Origin: Arthrobacter sp. ok362
GTDB taxonomy: Bacteria > Actinomycetota > Actinomycetes > Actinomycetales > Micrococcaceae
Direction of reading: 5' to 3'
Length of the DNA: 64,000 nt
Assembly: GCF_900102785.1 (NCBI RefSeq)
Contig: NZ_FNGC01000001.1
Location: 424,822 to 488,821 of the forward strand
Under the pieces are notes generated by a model, which was given only the letters and a program-made list of their open reading frames with translations, was not told the DNA's origin and ran no database searches. This document shows positions 1-8,452 of this stretch, piece by piece; position 1 is the stretch's first letter; each line of letters opens with the position of its first letter. Made by a program: the position numbers and the translations under genes.

Positions 1-101
1 AGCCCGGCATCTTGGGCGGCGTGGGCTGCTCGCCGCAACCGCTTGGCGAAGTCATCGGCGGTGAACGGAGCCGGCTCGGAAAGGCTGCGATGATCACTCA
101 T
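1..101 (-). CDS. N-terminus of a probable M24-family (Xaa-Pro) peptidase, cut by the window edge
   Basis: Read on the minus strand from an ATG at 101, 33 codons remain before the window edge. The protein starts MSDHRSLSEPAPFTADDFAK and continues with an Arg/Ala-rich helix ending QDAGL. Aminopeptidase P/creatinase-like proteins of actinobacteria commonly begin this way, with an acidic/aromatic entry followed by an amphipathic helix and AGL before the first beta strand of the creatinase N-domain. No catalytic residue lies inside the window, so the family call rests on N-terminal style only. No clear Shine-Dalgarno sequence precedes the ATG. Any other protein with an N-terminal amphipathic helix remains possible. 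Confidence 0.4.
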   Translation of the reverse strand, partial: MSDHRSLSEPAPFTADDFAKRLRRAAHAAQDAG

Positions 102-760
102 GGTTCGCATTTTCGTGCGCGGGGCATCACTGGTCAACCCATCGCCCGGACAGCCGCTCCAGTAACTATGGAATCACCCGTCGCGGGCTGGACTACGCCG
201 AGCACTGTGTCGTCGACCCCTTCGTCGATAACGAGTCCCGCTCCAGTGGCCGCACCATGCTGCCCATGCCCGACGAGACCGAGAGCGACCTCGCCCACGC
301 AACCGCCGTCGCGACGACCGTGAGGATCACCGGTGGAAGGAGCCCGTCCGGCGCTCCAGGTTCTGCACGATACTGAAGGCGGCTGGGCCATTGCTGATAG
401 CGGGGGACCAGAATGCTCCGGGTGCCTGCATAGCAATGCACATCTGGCATGTGATTGCCGCGGATCTGTCCTTGAAGCAGTTGGCGGTAGTGCCTCCAGG
501 AACAGAGGCCAACCGCCGGAGCGTCGATGATGCTTTGGAGTTCAGGAATTCGTCCTCGAGCCTTCGAAGTGAGTCGAGCGCGACCCCGTCCGCTGGAAGT
601 CCGTTGTGCTGCGCTGCGAACGCAGCATGGACGCCGTCCTCGAGCTAGTCGTGCAGTGCAGACGACTTCTGACATTCCGTGCAGTCCGCTTCTGAAAGTG
701 ACGGCAGATCATGGCAGTGCGCTGGCGAAACATTGCCGCTAAATGCCGGCTCGAAATGCC
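102..760. other. 660-bp stretch with no supportable gene
   Basis: All six frames hold only short open stretches without recognisable motifs, ribosome binding sites or good codon use. One plus-strand stretch around 170-330 contains acidic peptide text with protein-like composition (for example VVDPFVDNESRSSG) but lacks a start and runs into stops, so it may be a decayed gene remnant. No transposase, inverted repeat or RNA gene was recognised. Confidence 0.5.
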
Positions 761-970
761 CTAGCGGCGTCTGGAGCGTCCCCGGGCTCCCAGCCCACCG
801 CCCAGCACGGGAGATCCCATGCCGAGGAGGTAGCCGAAGTCATACCAGTTCCCCGCGCGGGCGGAGTTGTAGAACGGGAACTCGCTCCAGGCCCCGAAGA
901 CATGGGCGATCAGGACGATCCATGCCGTCAGCCCATTCCAGAACCCCCACAGCAGGTCTTGCCACCACAC
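761..970 (-). CDS. Small membrane protein, 69 aa
   Basis: A minus-strand gene starts at GTG (968-970) with an AGGGAG ribosome binding site about 9 nt upstream. The 69-residue product opens MWWQDLLWGFWNGLTAW, has one hydrophobic segment (about residues 5-28), an aromatic middle (WSEFPFYN, NWYDFGYLLG) and a basic tail ending RSRRR. Tryptophan density and the good ribosome site argue that it is a real gene. It lies 91 bp downstream of the aminotransferase gene on the same strand. The function is unknown; it resembles small conserved membrane proteins of Arthrobacter-type genomes. Confidence 0.7.
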   Translation of the reverse strand: MWWQDLLWGFWNGLTAWIVLIAHVFGAWSEFPFYNSARAGNWYDFGYLLGMGSPVLGGGLGARGRSRRR

Positions 971-1061
971 GATGTACTCCCTTGGCCGGAATCCACGGCG
1001 CCCGGACGAGCCAGGACAGCCCGAAGCCAGAATAGCGGGCCAGTCTGGGAGCGCCGTGTGC

Positions 1062-2276
1062 TCAGGCTAGGGCGCCAGCAGGACCGGCGATAGGGCCGGT
1101 GGACCCGTCGGGGCCCGCTGCCGGCCCGCGTGCCGGGATACGCAGGAGGCCCTCCACGAGATCGGCCTGGTTTCCACAGAGCGCAATGCGGATCCAGCCC
1201 TCGCCGATGGAGCCGAACGCCGTGCCGGGGGCGAAGGCCACGCCGGAGTCCGCCAGGAAGCGGCGCGTCCATGCCCGGACATCCCCTCCGCTGGCGTGGG
1301 AGACGTCCGCCCACAGATAGAACGCTCCTTGGGCCGCGAGGTACGGGATGCCGTGGGAGCGCAGAACGGCCGAGGCTGCGTCGCGGTTTGCCAGGTAGTG
1401 GGCGTGGGCGTGGCTGACGTAGTCCTGCGGACCGGTCAACGCCGCCAGCGCGGCGTACTGCGACGGCGAGGCCACACACGACACGATCGACTCCATGACG
1501 TTATTCATCTTCTGCTCCAGCCCGGGCGGGCAGATCAGCGCGCCGATCCGCAGACCCGTCAGTCCGTAGGTCTTGGAGAGCGTGAGCGAAGTGAACACGC
1601 GCGCTTCACCCGGAACGTCGCTGTCGAAGCGGGCCGGGCTGACGTGCGGGACATCGTAGGTGAACGCCTCGTAGCATTCGTCGGAGATGACCCACAGGTC
1701 GTGCCGCCTGGCCAGTTCCACGAGGCCGCGCGTCAGGTCCTCGCCCAGGACGGCGCCAAGCGGGTTGGACGGAGAATTCAGGATCAAAACCTTGGTCCGC
1801 GGCGTGATGAGCGCCTCGATGTCCTCGATCCGCGGCTGGAAATCGTGCTCCGGGTACAGCGGATAGCGGACGGGAACGGCGTGCAGCAGGCTGCTCGTCA
1901 TCGCGAAGGTGGGGTAGCCGGGGTTGGGAATGAGGATCTCGTCGCCGGGGGAGAGCAAGAGGCTCATGGCGAAGTGCAGGCCCTGCTGGGCGCCGTCGAC
2001 CACATAGACGCGCTCAGCGCCGACCGGCGTCGCGTTGAGTTCGCGGAAGCGGGCGGCGAAGGCTTCCCGCAGTGCCGGGATCCCGGCGTTCGGTGTGTAG
2101 TTGGTCTCGTCCCGGTCGAGGCAGGCCATCCCGGCCTCGAGGACGTGGCGGGGGACCGCAAAGCCTGGCTCCCCGATGCTGAGCACGATCGCACCGGGCG
2201 TTCCCCAGGCGGCTTCGGTGATCTCGCGGATCTGGTTGATCGGGACGTCGCGGACATGTGCGGCAAGCTCGGGCAT
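1062..2276 (-). CDS. PLP-dependent class I/II aminotransferase
   Basis: A 404-residue fold-type I aminotransferase. Visible family features are the substrate-loop text SIGEPGFAVP near the N-terminus, YTPNAGIPALR, the NPGYPTF segment, LNSPSNPLGAV (PLP/substrate Asn), SDECYEAFTYD (PLP-ring Asp and Tyr), and SLSKTYGLTGLRIGA holding the Schiff-base lysine. Substrate cannot be read from the sequence; aspartate-, alanine- or succinyldiaminopimelate-type activities are all possible. Two in-frame ATGs exist (2285 and 2276). The second is chosen because a TAGGAT hexamer (2284-2289) sits exactly 7 nt before it, as at many other starts in this window. It is divergent from truB, with a compact shared promoter region. 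Confidence 0.9.
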   Translation of the reverse strand: MPELAAHVRDVPINQIREITEAAWGTPGAIVLSIGEPGFAVPRHVLEAGMACLDRDETNYTPNAGIPALREAFAARFRELNATPVGAERVYVVDGAQQGLHFAMSLLLSPGDEILIPNPGYPTFAMTSSLLHAVPVRYPLYPEHDFQPRIEDIEALITPRTKVLILNSPSNPLGAVLGEDLTRGLVELARRHDLWVISDECYEAFTYDVPHVSPARFDSDVPGEARVFTSLTLSKTYGLTGLRIGALICPPGLEQKMNNVMESIVSCVASPSQYAALAALTGPQDYVSHAHAHYLANRDAASAVLRSHGIPYLAAQGAFYLWADVSHASGGDVRAWTRRFLADSGVAFAPGTAFGSIGEGWIRIALCGNQADLVEGLLRIPARGPAAGPDGSTGPIAGPAGALA

Positions 2277-2283
2277 GTGTGCC

Positions 2284-2289
2284 ATCCTA
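2284..2289 (-). promoter_or_regulatory. Candidate -10 element of the aminotransferase gene
   Basis: TAGGAT on the minus strand ends 7 nt before the ATG at 2276. It overlaps the alternative upstream ATG, which would then lie outside the transcript. Confidence 0.4.
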
Positions 2290-2349
2290 ACGCCCGGAGT
2301 CCGCGGTGGGCGGTGAGGGCGCTGGGCGTTGGGGCAGGGCCGGCCCGCA

Positions 2350-2355
2350 TATACT
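2350..2355 (+). promoter_or_regulatory. Candidate -10 element of truB
   Basis: TATACT ends 7 nt before the GTG start of truB. A TTGGGG 15 bp upstream could serve as a weak -35. Confidence 0.45.
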
Positions 2356-2362
2356 GGGAGGC

Positions 2363-3358
2363 GTGCTTTCTGGACTGGTGATAGTGGACAAGCCGCAAGG
2401 CTGGACCAGCCACGATGTGGTTGGACGGATGCGGCGGATCGCCGGTACCCGAAAGGTCGGCCACGCCGGGACTCTTGATCCGATGGCCACCGGCGTTCTT
2501 GTGGTGGGCATCAACAAAGCCACCCGGCTGCTGACCTACATCGTGGGCACCTCCAAGACATACACCGCCACCATTAGGCTCGGTGAATCCACCGTGACGG
2601 ACGACGCCGAAGGTGAGGTCACCGCCACCCGCAGCGCCGCCGGGGTCACCGAAGATGCCGTCCGCGCCGGCGTCGCCGAGTTGACCGGGGAAATCGAACA
2701 GGTTCCCAGCAGTGTCAGCGCCATCAAGGTCAACGGCGAACGCGCCTACGCCCGGGTCCGGTCCGGTGAAGAGGTCAAGCTCGCGGCCCGTCCCGTGACG
2801 ATCCACCGCTTTGAGGTCCACCAGATCCGCCGCGTGCGCGATGCTGAGGCAGACAGGGAAGCCTTGGACGTCGATGTCACGGTCGAGTGCTCTTCGGGCA
2901 CTTACATCCGTGCCTTGGCGCGCGACCTCGGTGAGGCTCTCGGCGTCGGCGGCCACCTGACGGCACTGCGCAGGACGCAAGTGGGCCCCTACACCCTTGA
3001 CCAGGCACACACCCTTGAACAATTGGCGGAAAAGCTGGACGTCCTGGAGATCTCGGACGCGGCCCGGGCGCTGATGCCGAACCGTGAACTCAGCGAGGCG
3101 GAGACCACCGAGATTTCCTTCGGCCGCAGGGTCGCCGCAGGCGCCGCGGCCGGCACGCCGGAGGCAGCGACTGCGGACAAACCGGCAGCGGCGTTCGCGC
3201 CGGACGGGACGTTCGTGGCGCTCCTGGCCGACGCGGGAAGCTACGCCAAGCCTGTGCTGGTATTCGCCCCGGACAATGAAAAGCGCGGTTCCGACAAGGG
3301 CGGCACCAAACAGCACGGCACCGAAACAGGCGGCACCGAACAACAGGCCGGGCAGTAG
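2363..3358 (+). CDS. truB: tRNA pseudouridine(55) synthase TruB
   Basis: TruB isomerises U55 in the T-loop of tRNAs. The 331-residue product shows the family signature at its N-terminus: SGLVIVDKPQGWTSHDVV, then KVGHAGTLDPMATGVL, where the Asp is the catalytic nucleophile, followed by KTYTA and TGEIEQVPSSVSAIKVNG. GTG at 2363 is chosen since LSGLVIVDKP is the normal family start and GGGAGG lies just upstream. The C-terminal part (from about residue 240) carries an extra Ala-rich stretch and ends in a hydrophilic tail with repeated GGT and QHGTET-like text that is not part of the catalytic fold. The stop codon shares a base with the GTG of the next gene, which implies translational coupling. 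Confidence 0.95.
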   Translation: MLSGLVIVDKPQGWTSHDVVGRMRRIAGTRKVGHAGTLDPMATGVLVVGINKATRLLTYIVGTSKTYTATIRLGESTVTDDAEGEVTATRSAAGVTEDAVRAGVAELTGEIEQVPSSVSAIKVNGERAYARVRSGEEVKLAARPVTIHRFEVHQIRRVRDAEADREALDVDVTVECSSGTYIRALARDLGEALGVGGHLTALRRTQVGPYTLDQAHTLEQLAEKLDVLEISDAARALMPNRELSEAETTEISFGRRVAAGAAAGTPEAATADKPAAAFAPDGTFVALLADAGSYAKPVLVFAPDNEKRGSDKGGTKQHGTETGGTEQQAGQ

Positions 3359-3711
3359 TGGACGCGTATTTCTACATCATCCTTGTGGTGGGTCTGCTGT
3401 CCAGCATCATCTGCGTCGCCGCGGGCATCCTGAAGAAGGCGCCCAACGACACGACGATACTGTCCGTGGCCGCCGTCGAGCTTGCCCTCCTGGTCTATCT
3501 GGTGGGCTCGATTGTCCGGGTGGCCAGCGGGGAGCGGATCGCGGGGGAGTCCTGGGAGTTCTGGGGCTATCTGGCGACGGCGCTGATCCTCCCGATCGGC
3601 GCCGTGTACTGGTCCATCCTGGAACGGACCCGGTGGAGCAACTTCGTCCTGGCCGCCGTCGGCGTCACCGCGCTGGTGATGGCGGCCCGCATGAACCAGA
3701 TCTGGTATTGA
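3358..3711 (+). CDS. Small integral membrane protein, 117 aa
   Basis: Starts at GTG 3358, overlapping the truB stop by one base. The 117-residue product is mostly hydrophobic with about four predicted transmembrane segments (residues roughly 5-23, 33-52, 68-86, 95-110) joined by short charged turns such as LKKAPND and ERTRW. There is no catalytic motif. It forms a set with the membrane protein immediately downstream, and the pair may be subunits or paralogous small membrane proteins of unknown role. Confidence 0.8.
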   Translation: MDAYFYIILVVGLLSSIICVAAGILKKAPNDTTILSVAAVELALLVYLVGSIVRVASGERIAGESWEFWGYLATALILPIGAVYWSILERTRWSNFVLAAVGVTALVMAARMNQIWY

Positions 3712-3730
3712 GATGGAAGAGGCAGAAAAC

Positions 3731-4219
3731 GTGAACGCAAAATCCTCGCAGGATGGCACGGCAAACCCGGCGGGGTCGACGTCGGAGATCGCTGGGTCGA
3801 CGGGCGCAGCACCGGCGCCGACCAATACCCGCAACACTGGCCCCGGCCGGCTGCTGATCGCTGTCTATGCCGTATTCGCCATTTCGGCAACCGCCCGGGC
3901 CGGCTACCAGATAGTCACCAAGTTTTCCGAAGCGCCGCTCGCGTACCTGCTGTCCGCCTTCGCCGCGCTCGTTTATGTCGTGGCCACGGTGTCCCTCGCC
4001 AAGCCGGGCCGCACTGCGTTCAAGGTCTCTGTGGCGGCAGTACTGGTGGAGCTTGTCGGCGTCCTCGTCGTGGGGGCACTGAGCGTATTCGACGCCGTCA
4101 ACTTCCCGCACGAGACCGTGTGGTCCTTGTTCGGCCGCGGCTACGGCTTCATCCCGCTCCTGCTGCCCATCCTCGGACTCATCTGGCTGTACCGCCGGCG
4201 ACCCGCAGCGAGCGCCTGA
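3731..4219 (+). CDS. Integral membrane protein, about 162 aa
   Basis: After a hydrophilic Ser/Thr/Ala-rich N-terminus (about 35 residues) come roughly four hydrophobic segments, ending with LLLPILGLIWLYRRRP and a short tail. The motif-free hydrophobic pattern gives no function. GTG 3731 is preferred because GGAAGAGG lies 8-10 nt upstream; an in-frame ATG at 3713 would add six residues but has no ribosome site and begins one base after the upstream stop. It is co-directional with truB and the previous membrane gene, probably in one transcript. Confidence 0.75.
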   Translation: MNAKSSQDGTANPAGSTSEIAGSTGAAPAPTNTRNTGPGRLLIAVYAVFAISATARAGYQIVTKFSEAPLAYLLSAFAALVYVVATVSLAKPGRTAFKVSVAAVLVELVGVLVVGALSVFDAVNFPHETVWSLFGRGYGFIPLLLPILGLIWLYRRRPAASA

Positions 4220-4241
4220 CCCGTCCGGCGCCTCCCACTGC

Positions 4242-4700
4242 CTATTCGTTCCCGGGCCCGGGACGCTCGCTTGCCACCTCTGGCGGGTCCAGTTCCTGGA
4301 ACAGCGTGAGCTGCAGTCCGGCCGGGCCGTTAAGACGCGAGTTCACCGAGCGCCAGGGCGTCTCGCGCGGCTCTGCGATCAGCTCACCACCTGCGGCGAC
4401 AAGCTCCCCGGTGGCTGTTTCAGCGTCCTCCACTTCGAAGGCAACACGCATTCTGGCGCTGGGATGGCCGTCCGCTTCGACTTGGTCGATCATCCTGACC
4501 TGGGCGGGGTTGGACAGCTCCAGGGTGGCCCGGCCCGCCTCGAGGATTGTAATTCGAGCGTCGCCCTCGCCCTCGACGACTTCGCGCTCCTCAAGGCCGA
4601 GGACATCGCGATAGAAGGTGACTGCTGCCTCGTAGTCCTCCGCCTCAACGACGAGGCGCAGCTGACGGACCCGAGGCGCCTTGCGGCTTTCGCTGGTCAT
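4242..4700 (-). CDS. VOC-superfamily (glyoxalase/bleomycin-resistance-like) protein
   Basis: The 152-residue protein has the two beta-alpha-beta-beta-beta modules of vicinal oxygen chelate proteins. The first contains LRLVVEAEDYEAAVTFYRDV and EVVEGEGDARITIL; the second contains RVAFEVEDAETATGELVAAG and the closing strand GPAGLQLTLFQ, in place of the common D-P-xG-N terminus. The lack of the usual first-strand metal His suggests a non-glyoxalase role. It begins 9 nt after the stop of the Nudix gene, so the two form a minus-strand operon. Confidence 0.85.
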   Translation of the reverse strand: MTSESRKAPRVRQLRLVVEAEDYEAAVTFYRDVLGLEEREVVEGEGDARITILEAGRATLELSNPAQVRMIDQVEADGHPSARMRVAFEVEDAETATGELVAAGGELIAEPRETPWRSVNSRLNGPAGLQLTLFQELDPPEVASERPGPGNE

Positions 4701-4709
4701 GCTCGTAGC

Positions 4710-5255
4710 TTAGGGCCCGGGAGGCCGATCCAGCAGCCGGCGGCGAAGGCCGGGCCACGAGGCGCCGAAACCGGGGTGCAACTCCTTGTCATTGACGCGC
4801 TCGACCGGCACCCACTGGAGTTCAAGGCTCTCAGGATCGCTGATGGCGGCGTCGAACGGCTCCAACGTTTCGGCAACCACCGTCGTATAGGTCCAGTAGC
4901 CGACGTCGAACACCGAAGTAAACAGCACGCGGACGTTTTCCGGCGGCACGGCTGCTTCTTCCTTCGCCTCACGGAGGGCTCCGTCGATGGCTTCCTCACC
5001 GTGGTGCAGGGCACCTCCGGGCAGTCCCCAGGTTCCGCCCTGATGGCTCCACAGGGCGCGGTGTTGCAGCAAGACACCTTTCGCCGGGTCGTGGACGAGG
5101 AGGCCCGCGGAGCCGAAGCGTCCCCAGAACCGTCCACGGTCACCTTCGACCCATGCATCACCTGGGTCGCGTGGACCGAGGTGTCTTGGCAGTTCGCTGG
5201 GCAGCGGCCCGGCGAAAGACGTTTCCCCGGGCTGAGGGGCGGGTATGCGTTCCAT
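4710..5255 (-). CDS. Nudix hydrolase
   Basis: The Nudix box GX5EX7REX2EEXG is present in slightly altered form: the segment starts GALHHGEEAIDGAL and ends REAKEEAAV, with the final Gly replaced by Ala. It is preceded by the typical GTWGLPGG strand. A pyrophosphohydrolase acting on a nucleoside-diphosphate-linked substrate is the family expectation; the substrate is unknown. The ATG at 5255 (product MERIPAPQ..., 181 aa) is chosen because the reading frame further upstream is a Pro-rich translation of a tandem DNA repeat. It is the first gene of a two-gene operon with the VOC protein. Confidence 0.85.
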   Translation of the reverse strand: MERIPAPQPGETSFAGPLPSELPRHLGPRDPGDAWVEGDRGRFWGRFGSAGLLVHDPAKGVLLQHRALWSHQGGTWGLPGGALHHGEEAIDGALREAKEEAAVPPENVRVLFTSVFDVGYWTYTTVVAETLEPFDAAISDPESLELQWVPVERVNDKELHPGFGASWPGLRRRLLDRPPGP

Positions 5256-5312
5256 CCCTACAGCTTGCCACGCGCCGGACCACACGACGGCGGGCGGCGT
5301 ACGAAGTGTTAC

Positions 5313-5390
5313 GGCCGGGGTGGCAGGGAGGGGCTGGCGCGGTGGCCGGGGTGGCGGGGAGGGGCTGGCGCGGTGGCCGGGGTGGTCAGG
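5313..5390. repeat. 31-bp tandem repeat, 2.5 copies
   Basis: Units begin at 5313, 5344 and 5375 with GGCCGGGGTGGC; the first two copies differ at one base and the third is partial. The array fills the divergent spacer between the Nudix gene and the DUF222-HNH gene. Confidence 0.9.
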
Positions 5391-5433
5391 CAATTCCATC
5401 ATTACCGTCGTACCCCTCTGGCAGAGTTCAGTT

Positions 5434-7281
5434 ATGGAAGCCGTTGGAGAGTTCGTCCCGGATCAGGCCGACCGGCCAGGGTCCGCGATGCCCGCCCGGC
5501 TTCGGCCGTTGGCGGCCGTTCCGTGTGCCGCAGGCGATCCGGTGGACTGCAGTGTCGCGGCGGCGCTGGCGTTGCTTCGCGCATGCAGTGAGTCTGCGGC
5601 AGGGAACGTTGCCCGATTGAACTTCGTCGAGGCTTCCGATTTCGCCGATGACGTCGAGGACCTGTCCCGCACGGTCGAGTATCTGCAGATCATCGCTGCC
5701 GCCGGAGTGGACCGCACGCGCCGCGAGGCGGCCGCGGTACAGAAGGCGTCCGCGGGGTGGGGCTCGGATACGGCGGCCGGGACAGCTGGCGACTGGCTGA
5801 CGGGGTGGAACCAGGAACCCGGCGAATCTACGTCTGCGGCGGCGTCGACTGCGGTGGCCGCGTCCGCCGTGGCGGATGATGGGTACCGGAATTCGGCGGA
5901 GTTCCTGCAGGCGCGGCTGCGGATCGGCGCGTCCGAGGCCAAGCGCCGGCTGGTCCTTGCCGCCGAGCTGCTGCCCCGGACCGGCATCGCGGGCCGGGCC
6001 CTGCCGCCGGCGCGGCAGGAACTCGCCGCGGCCGTCGCCTAAGGGACCATCGCCTCCCGCACGGCCACGCTCATCGCGATGTCCCTGGACCGGGTCGGGC
6101 ACGTGGCCGCGCCGGAGGCTGTTGAGGGCATGGAACATGCCCTGACGATAACGGCGGTCGAGAACGATCCCGATTTCCTGGCCCGGGTCGCCCGGCGCTG
6201 GATTGAGGCCCTGGACCAGGACGGGGCCGAGCCGTCAGAGGAGGCGCTGCGCGGGCTCCAGGGTGCCTTCGTCCGGAAACCCCGGCACGGGCTCCATCAT
6301 CTGGAAGTCTTCGCCACCACCGACCAGTTCGAACACCTCGTCACGGTGATGAACGTGGCGACCAACCCGCGGACGGGTGCCGCTGCCAACGCGGGTGCCG
6401 CTGCGAACGCGGGTGCCGCTGCGAACGCGGGCGACGCTGCGAACGCGGGCGACGTTGCCAACGCGCGTGCCGCCGCCAACGCAGGCGACGCCGGCGACGC
6501 CGGCGACGCTGCGAACGTGGGTGACGGCGGTAGGGCCGTCGCTGCCGGCGCCCGGTCGGAATTCGGGGTCCGTGCGGGAGTGGAACCTGAAGTCGATGCG
6601 GGAGCGGACGGCGAGAACGGGAACGGGATCGACGCGGCTGCTGCACGCCTGGACCCCCGCTCGCGGCCGCAAAAAATGCTCGACGGTCTCGTCGGCGCCT
6701 GCCAAGCCGCCCTTGCTACAGGAAACCTGCCGGCGGCGGGAGGGCTCCGCCCCCAGATCATGGCAACCATCAACTACCGCGACCTCGTTGAACGGCTCGG
6801 CACCAACGAACCCTGGCCCAACGGATCTCACGGCACCACCGCCACCCACAGCTCCGGCGCGGCCGGATCCTTGTTGTTCACCGGGCCCGTGACGGCGTCG
6901 ACCGTGCGTAAGATCGCGTGCGACGCCGACATCATCCCGGTCCTGCTCGGCGGCGAGGGCAGGATCCTGGACATCGGCCGCGCCTCACGGATCTTCCCGC
7001 CCCACATCCGGAAAGCCATCACCGCCCGCGACCAGGGCTGTGCCTTCCCGCAATGCACCATCCCCGCGCCCTGGTGCGAAGCCCACCATGTCACCTACTG
7101 GTCACGGGGCGGCAGCACCGGAACGGACAACGGAACGCTGCTGTGCTCGCACCACCATCACCTGATCCACAAGCAACAGTGGACCATCCAGATGCGCAGC
7201 GGCATTCCCTGGTTTATCCCACCGCCACACATAGACCCGGGCCAGATCCCCCGACGGAACCGCTATTTCCGCCTCGAATAA
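5434..7281 (+). pseudogene. DUF222/HNH endonuclease-like gene interrupted by one in-frame TAA
   Basis: Translation from ATG 5434 gives a DUF222 (13E12-type) domain, stops at TAA 6040-6042, and continues in the same frame to 7281. Sequence before the stop (RQELAAAVA) and after it (GTIASRTATLIA) joins into a normal DUF222 helix, where relatives usually have Glu at the stop position, so a single G-to-T change (GAA to TAA) explains it. Downstream are an Ala/Gly/Asn hexapeptide repeat (6376-6519) and a C-terminal HNH domain with CAFPQC, WCEAHHVTYW, DNGTLLCSHHHHLIHK. The intact protein would be about 615 aa. Function of the family is unclear (possible nuclease, often multicopy in actinobacteria). 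A sequencing error is the alternative to true inactivation; an internal ATG at 6079 could still yield the HNH half. Confidence 0.85.
6376..6519 (+). repeat. 18-bp tandem repeat coding a hexapeptide array
   Basis: Units start at 6376, 6394, 6412, 6430, 6448 and 6466, each close to GGTGCCGCTGCGAACGCG, encoding G-(A/D)-A-A-N-A. After 6484 the array breaks into 9-bp GGCGACGCC half units. It lies between the DUF222 and HNH domains as a flexible linker. Confidence 0.9.
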
Positions 7282-7318
7282 CCGTCCGGGCGGTGGTGGT
7301 GGACATGCTCTCCGGGCC

Positions 7319-7324
7319 TACGCT
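7319..7324 (+). promoter_or_regulatory. Candidate -10 element of the 7331 gene
   Basis: TACGCT ends 6 nt before the ATG; the intervening GGAGGT would be outside a leaderless transcript. Confidence 0.4.
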
Positions 7325-7330
7325 GGAGGT

Positions 7331-7714
7331 ATGGCCGAACGTCGGCTCGTGCTGCGGGCAGTCAAGTCCTTCCACACTTTCGCCTGGTTCACAATCGAGG
7401 CTTGCATGGTCTACGTCCTTTACACCGGCATCAGGGGCCGCACCGATCGGACGACCGGCACGGCCGCCGCTGTGGTGGCCGGCGAGACCCTGATCTTTGC
7501 GTCCAACGGTTTCCATTGCCCGCTCACCGCTGTCGCGAAGGACCTTGGCGACGTCACGGGTTCCGTCACGGACATCTACCTGCCGCATTGGTTCGCAAGA
7601 AACCTGCCCGGGATCCACGTTCCGCTGATCCTCATAGCGGCGCTATTGCACTGGCGAAACTGGCGGCATCACGTGGTCCGAAACTGCCAGCGGAAGCTAT
7701 TACTCGGGAGATAG
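7331..7714 (+). CDS. Membrane protein, 127 aa, unknown function
   Basis: The 127-residue product has two or three hydrophobic segments (about residues 17-33, 45-57 and 95-108), a conserved-looking FHCPLTAVAKDLG stretch, and a basic C-terminus (HWRNWRHHVVRNCQRK). Cys and several His residues on the predicted membrane edges (CPLT, PHWFA, HWRNWRHH) could bind metal or haem, but this is inference. GGAGGT immediately precedes the ATG. No operon partner is evident: the DUF222 pseudogene lies upstream and the convergent DUF937 gene downstream. Confidence 0.75.
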   Translation: MAERRLVLRAVKSFHTFAWFTIEACMVYVLYTGIRGRTDRTTGTAAAVVAGETLIFASNGFHCPLTAVAKDLGDVTGSVTDIYLPHWFARNLPGIHVPLILIAALLHWRNWRHHVVRNCQRKLLLGR

Positions 7715-7810
7715 CCGGCAGAACGTATTGGCCGCGGAAGGGGCTAGAGGGGCGGCACGCCACAGGCACAAACAACGAATGCCATCCCGAGCCGCCCCAA
7801 GGTGAACTGC

Positions 7811-8452
7811 CTACTTCTTCCCGAAAAGCCCGCCCAGGATGTCGTCGAGGCCACCGAAGCCGCCCTGACCCGCGCCACCACTCGCGGAGCTGCCCTGACC
7901 GCTGCCCTGACCGCCGCCCAGTCCGCCAAGGATCCCACCCAGGATGCCGCCAAGGTCGACGCCGCCGGCCTGGCCGGCGTCAGCCTGAGCGCCACTCTGG
8001 CCCCCGGACTGCCCCGCGGACCCACCCTGCGTGCCGCCTTGGCCTCCGCCCAGAACCTTGTTCGCGAGGTAGGACATCACGATGGGTGCCAGGATCGGCA
8101 ACAGTTTCCGTACCAGATCGCCACCGGCACCGCCCAGTTGGCCAGTCCCGGCGAGCTGGCTGGCCACATGGTCCTGCTGCCCGCCGAAGACGTGGTTGAC
8201 GATCTTTTCGCCGTCGACCGTATCAACCTGGCCCACATCAACTCCGCCGTCGATCAGCCCGTCCTGGTGCTGGCCAAGCGCGGACTCAAGTGCTGCCGCC
8301 CCGTCAGGAGCCTGCGCATTATTATGCAGTCCGGCCAGGAGCGTGGGCACGGCGGCTTCCACCGCGGAGCGGGCGGTCGACTCGTCCGTGCCGAGCAAGG
8401 CTGCGATCTGGCCAATCGGGACCTGCCCGATAATGTCGTTGAGCTCAGTCAT
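7811..8452 (-). CDS. DUF937 domain protein
   Basis: The 213-residue product carries the DUF937 pattern: an N-terminal helix pair (IIGQVPIGQIAALLG, VPTLLAGLHNNA), then DGEKIVNHVFGG, LLPILAPIVMSYLANKVLGG, and a long Gly/Gln/Ser-rich C-terminal linker ending in repeated DLGGILGG and DDILGGLFGKK. The hydrophobic ILGGLFG tail resembles that of other family members. The biological role is unknown; YidB-like relatives have been linked to cell-surface or stress functions only loosely. AAGGAG lies 7 nt before the ATG. It is monocistronic and divergent from ribF. Confidence 0.85.
   Translation of the reverse strand: MTELNDIIGQVPIGQIAALLGTDESTARSAVEAAVPTLLAGLHNNAQAPDGAAALESALGQHQDGLIDGGVDVGQVDTVDGEKIVNHVFGGQQDHVASQLAGTGQLGGAGGDLVRKLLPILAPIVMSYLANKVLGGGQGGTQGGSAGQSGGQSGAQADAGQAGGVDLGGILGGILGGLGGGQGSGQGSSASGGAGQGGFGGLDDILGGLFGKK

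Noticed and set aside
7750..7802. Hairpin GGGGCGG/CCGCCCC between the 7331 gene and DUF937 as a terminator
   Set aside because: Only 7 bp of stem with a loop over 35 nt and no T tract, so a terminator is not supported.
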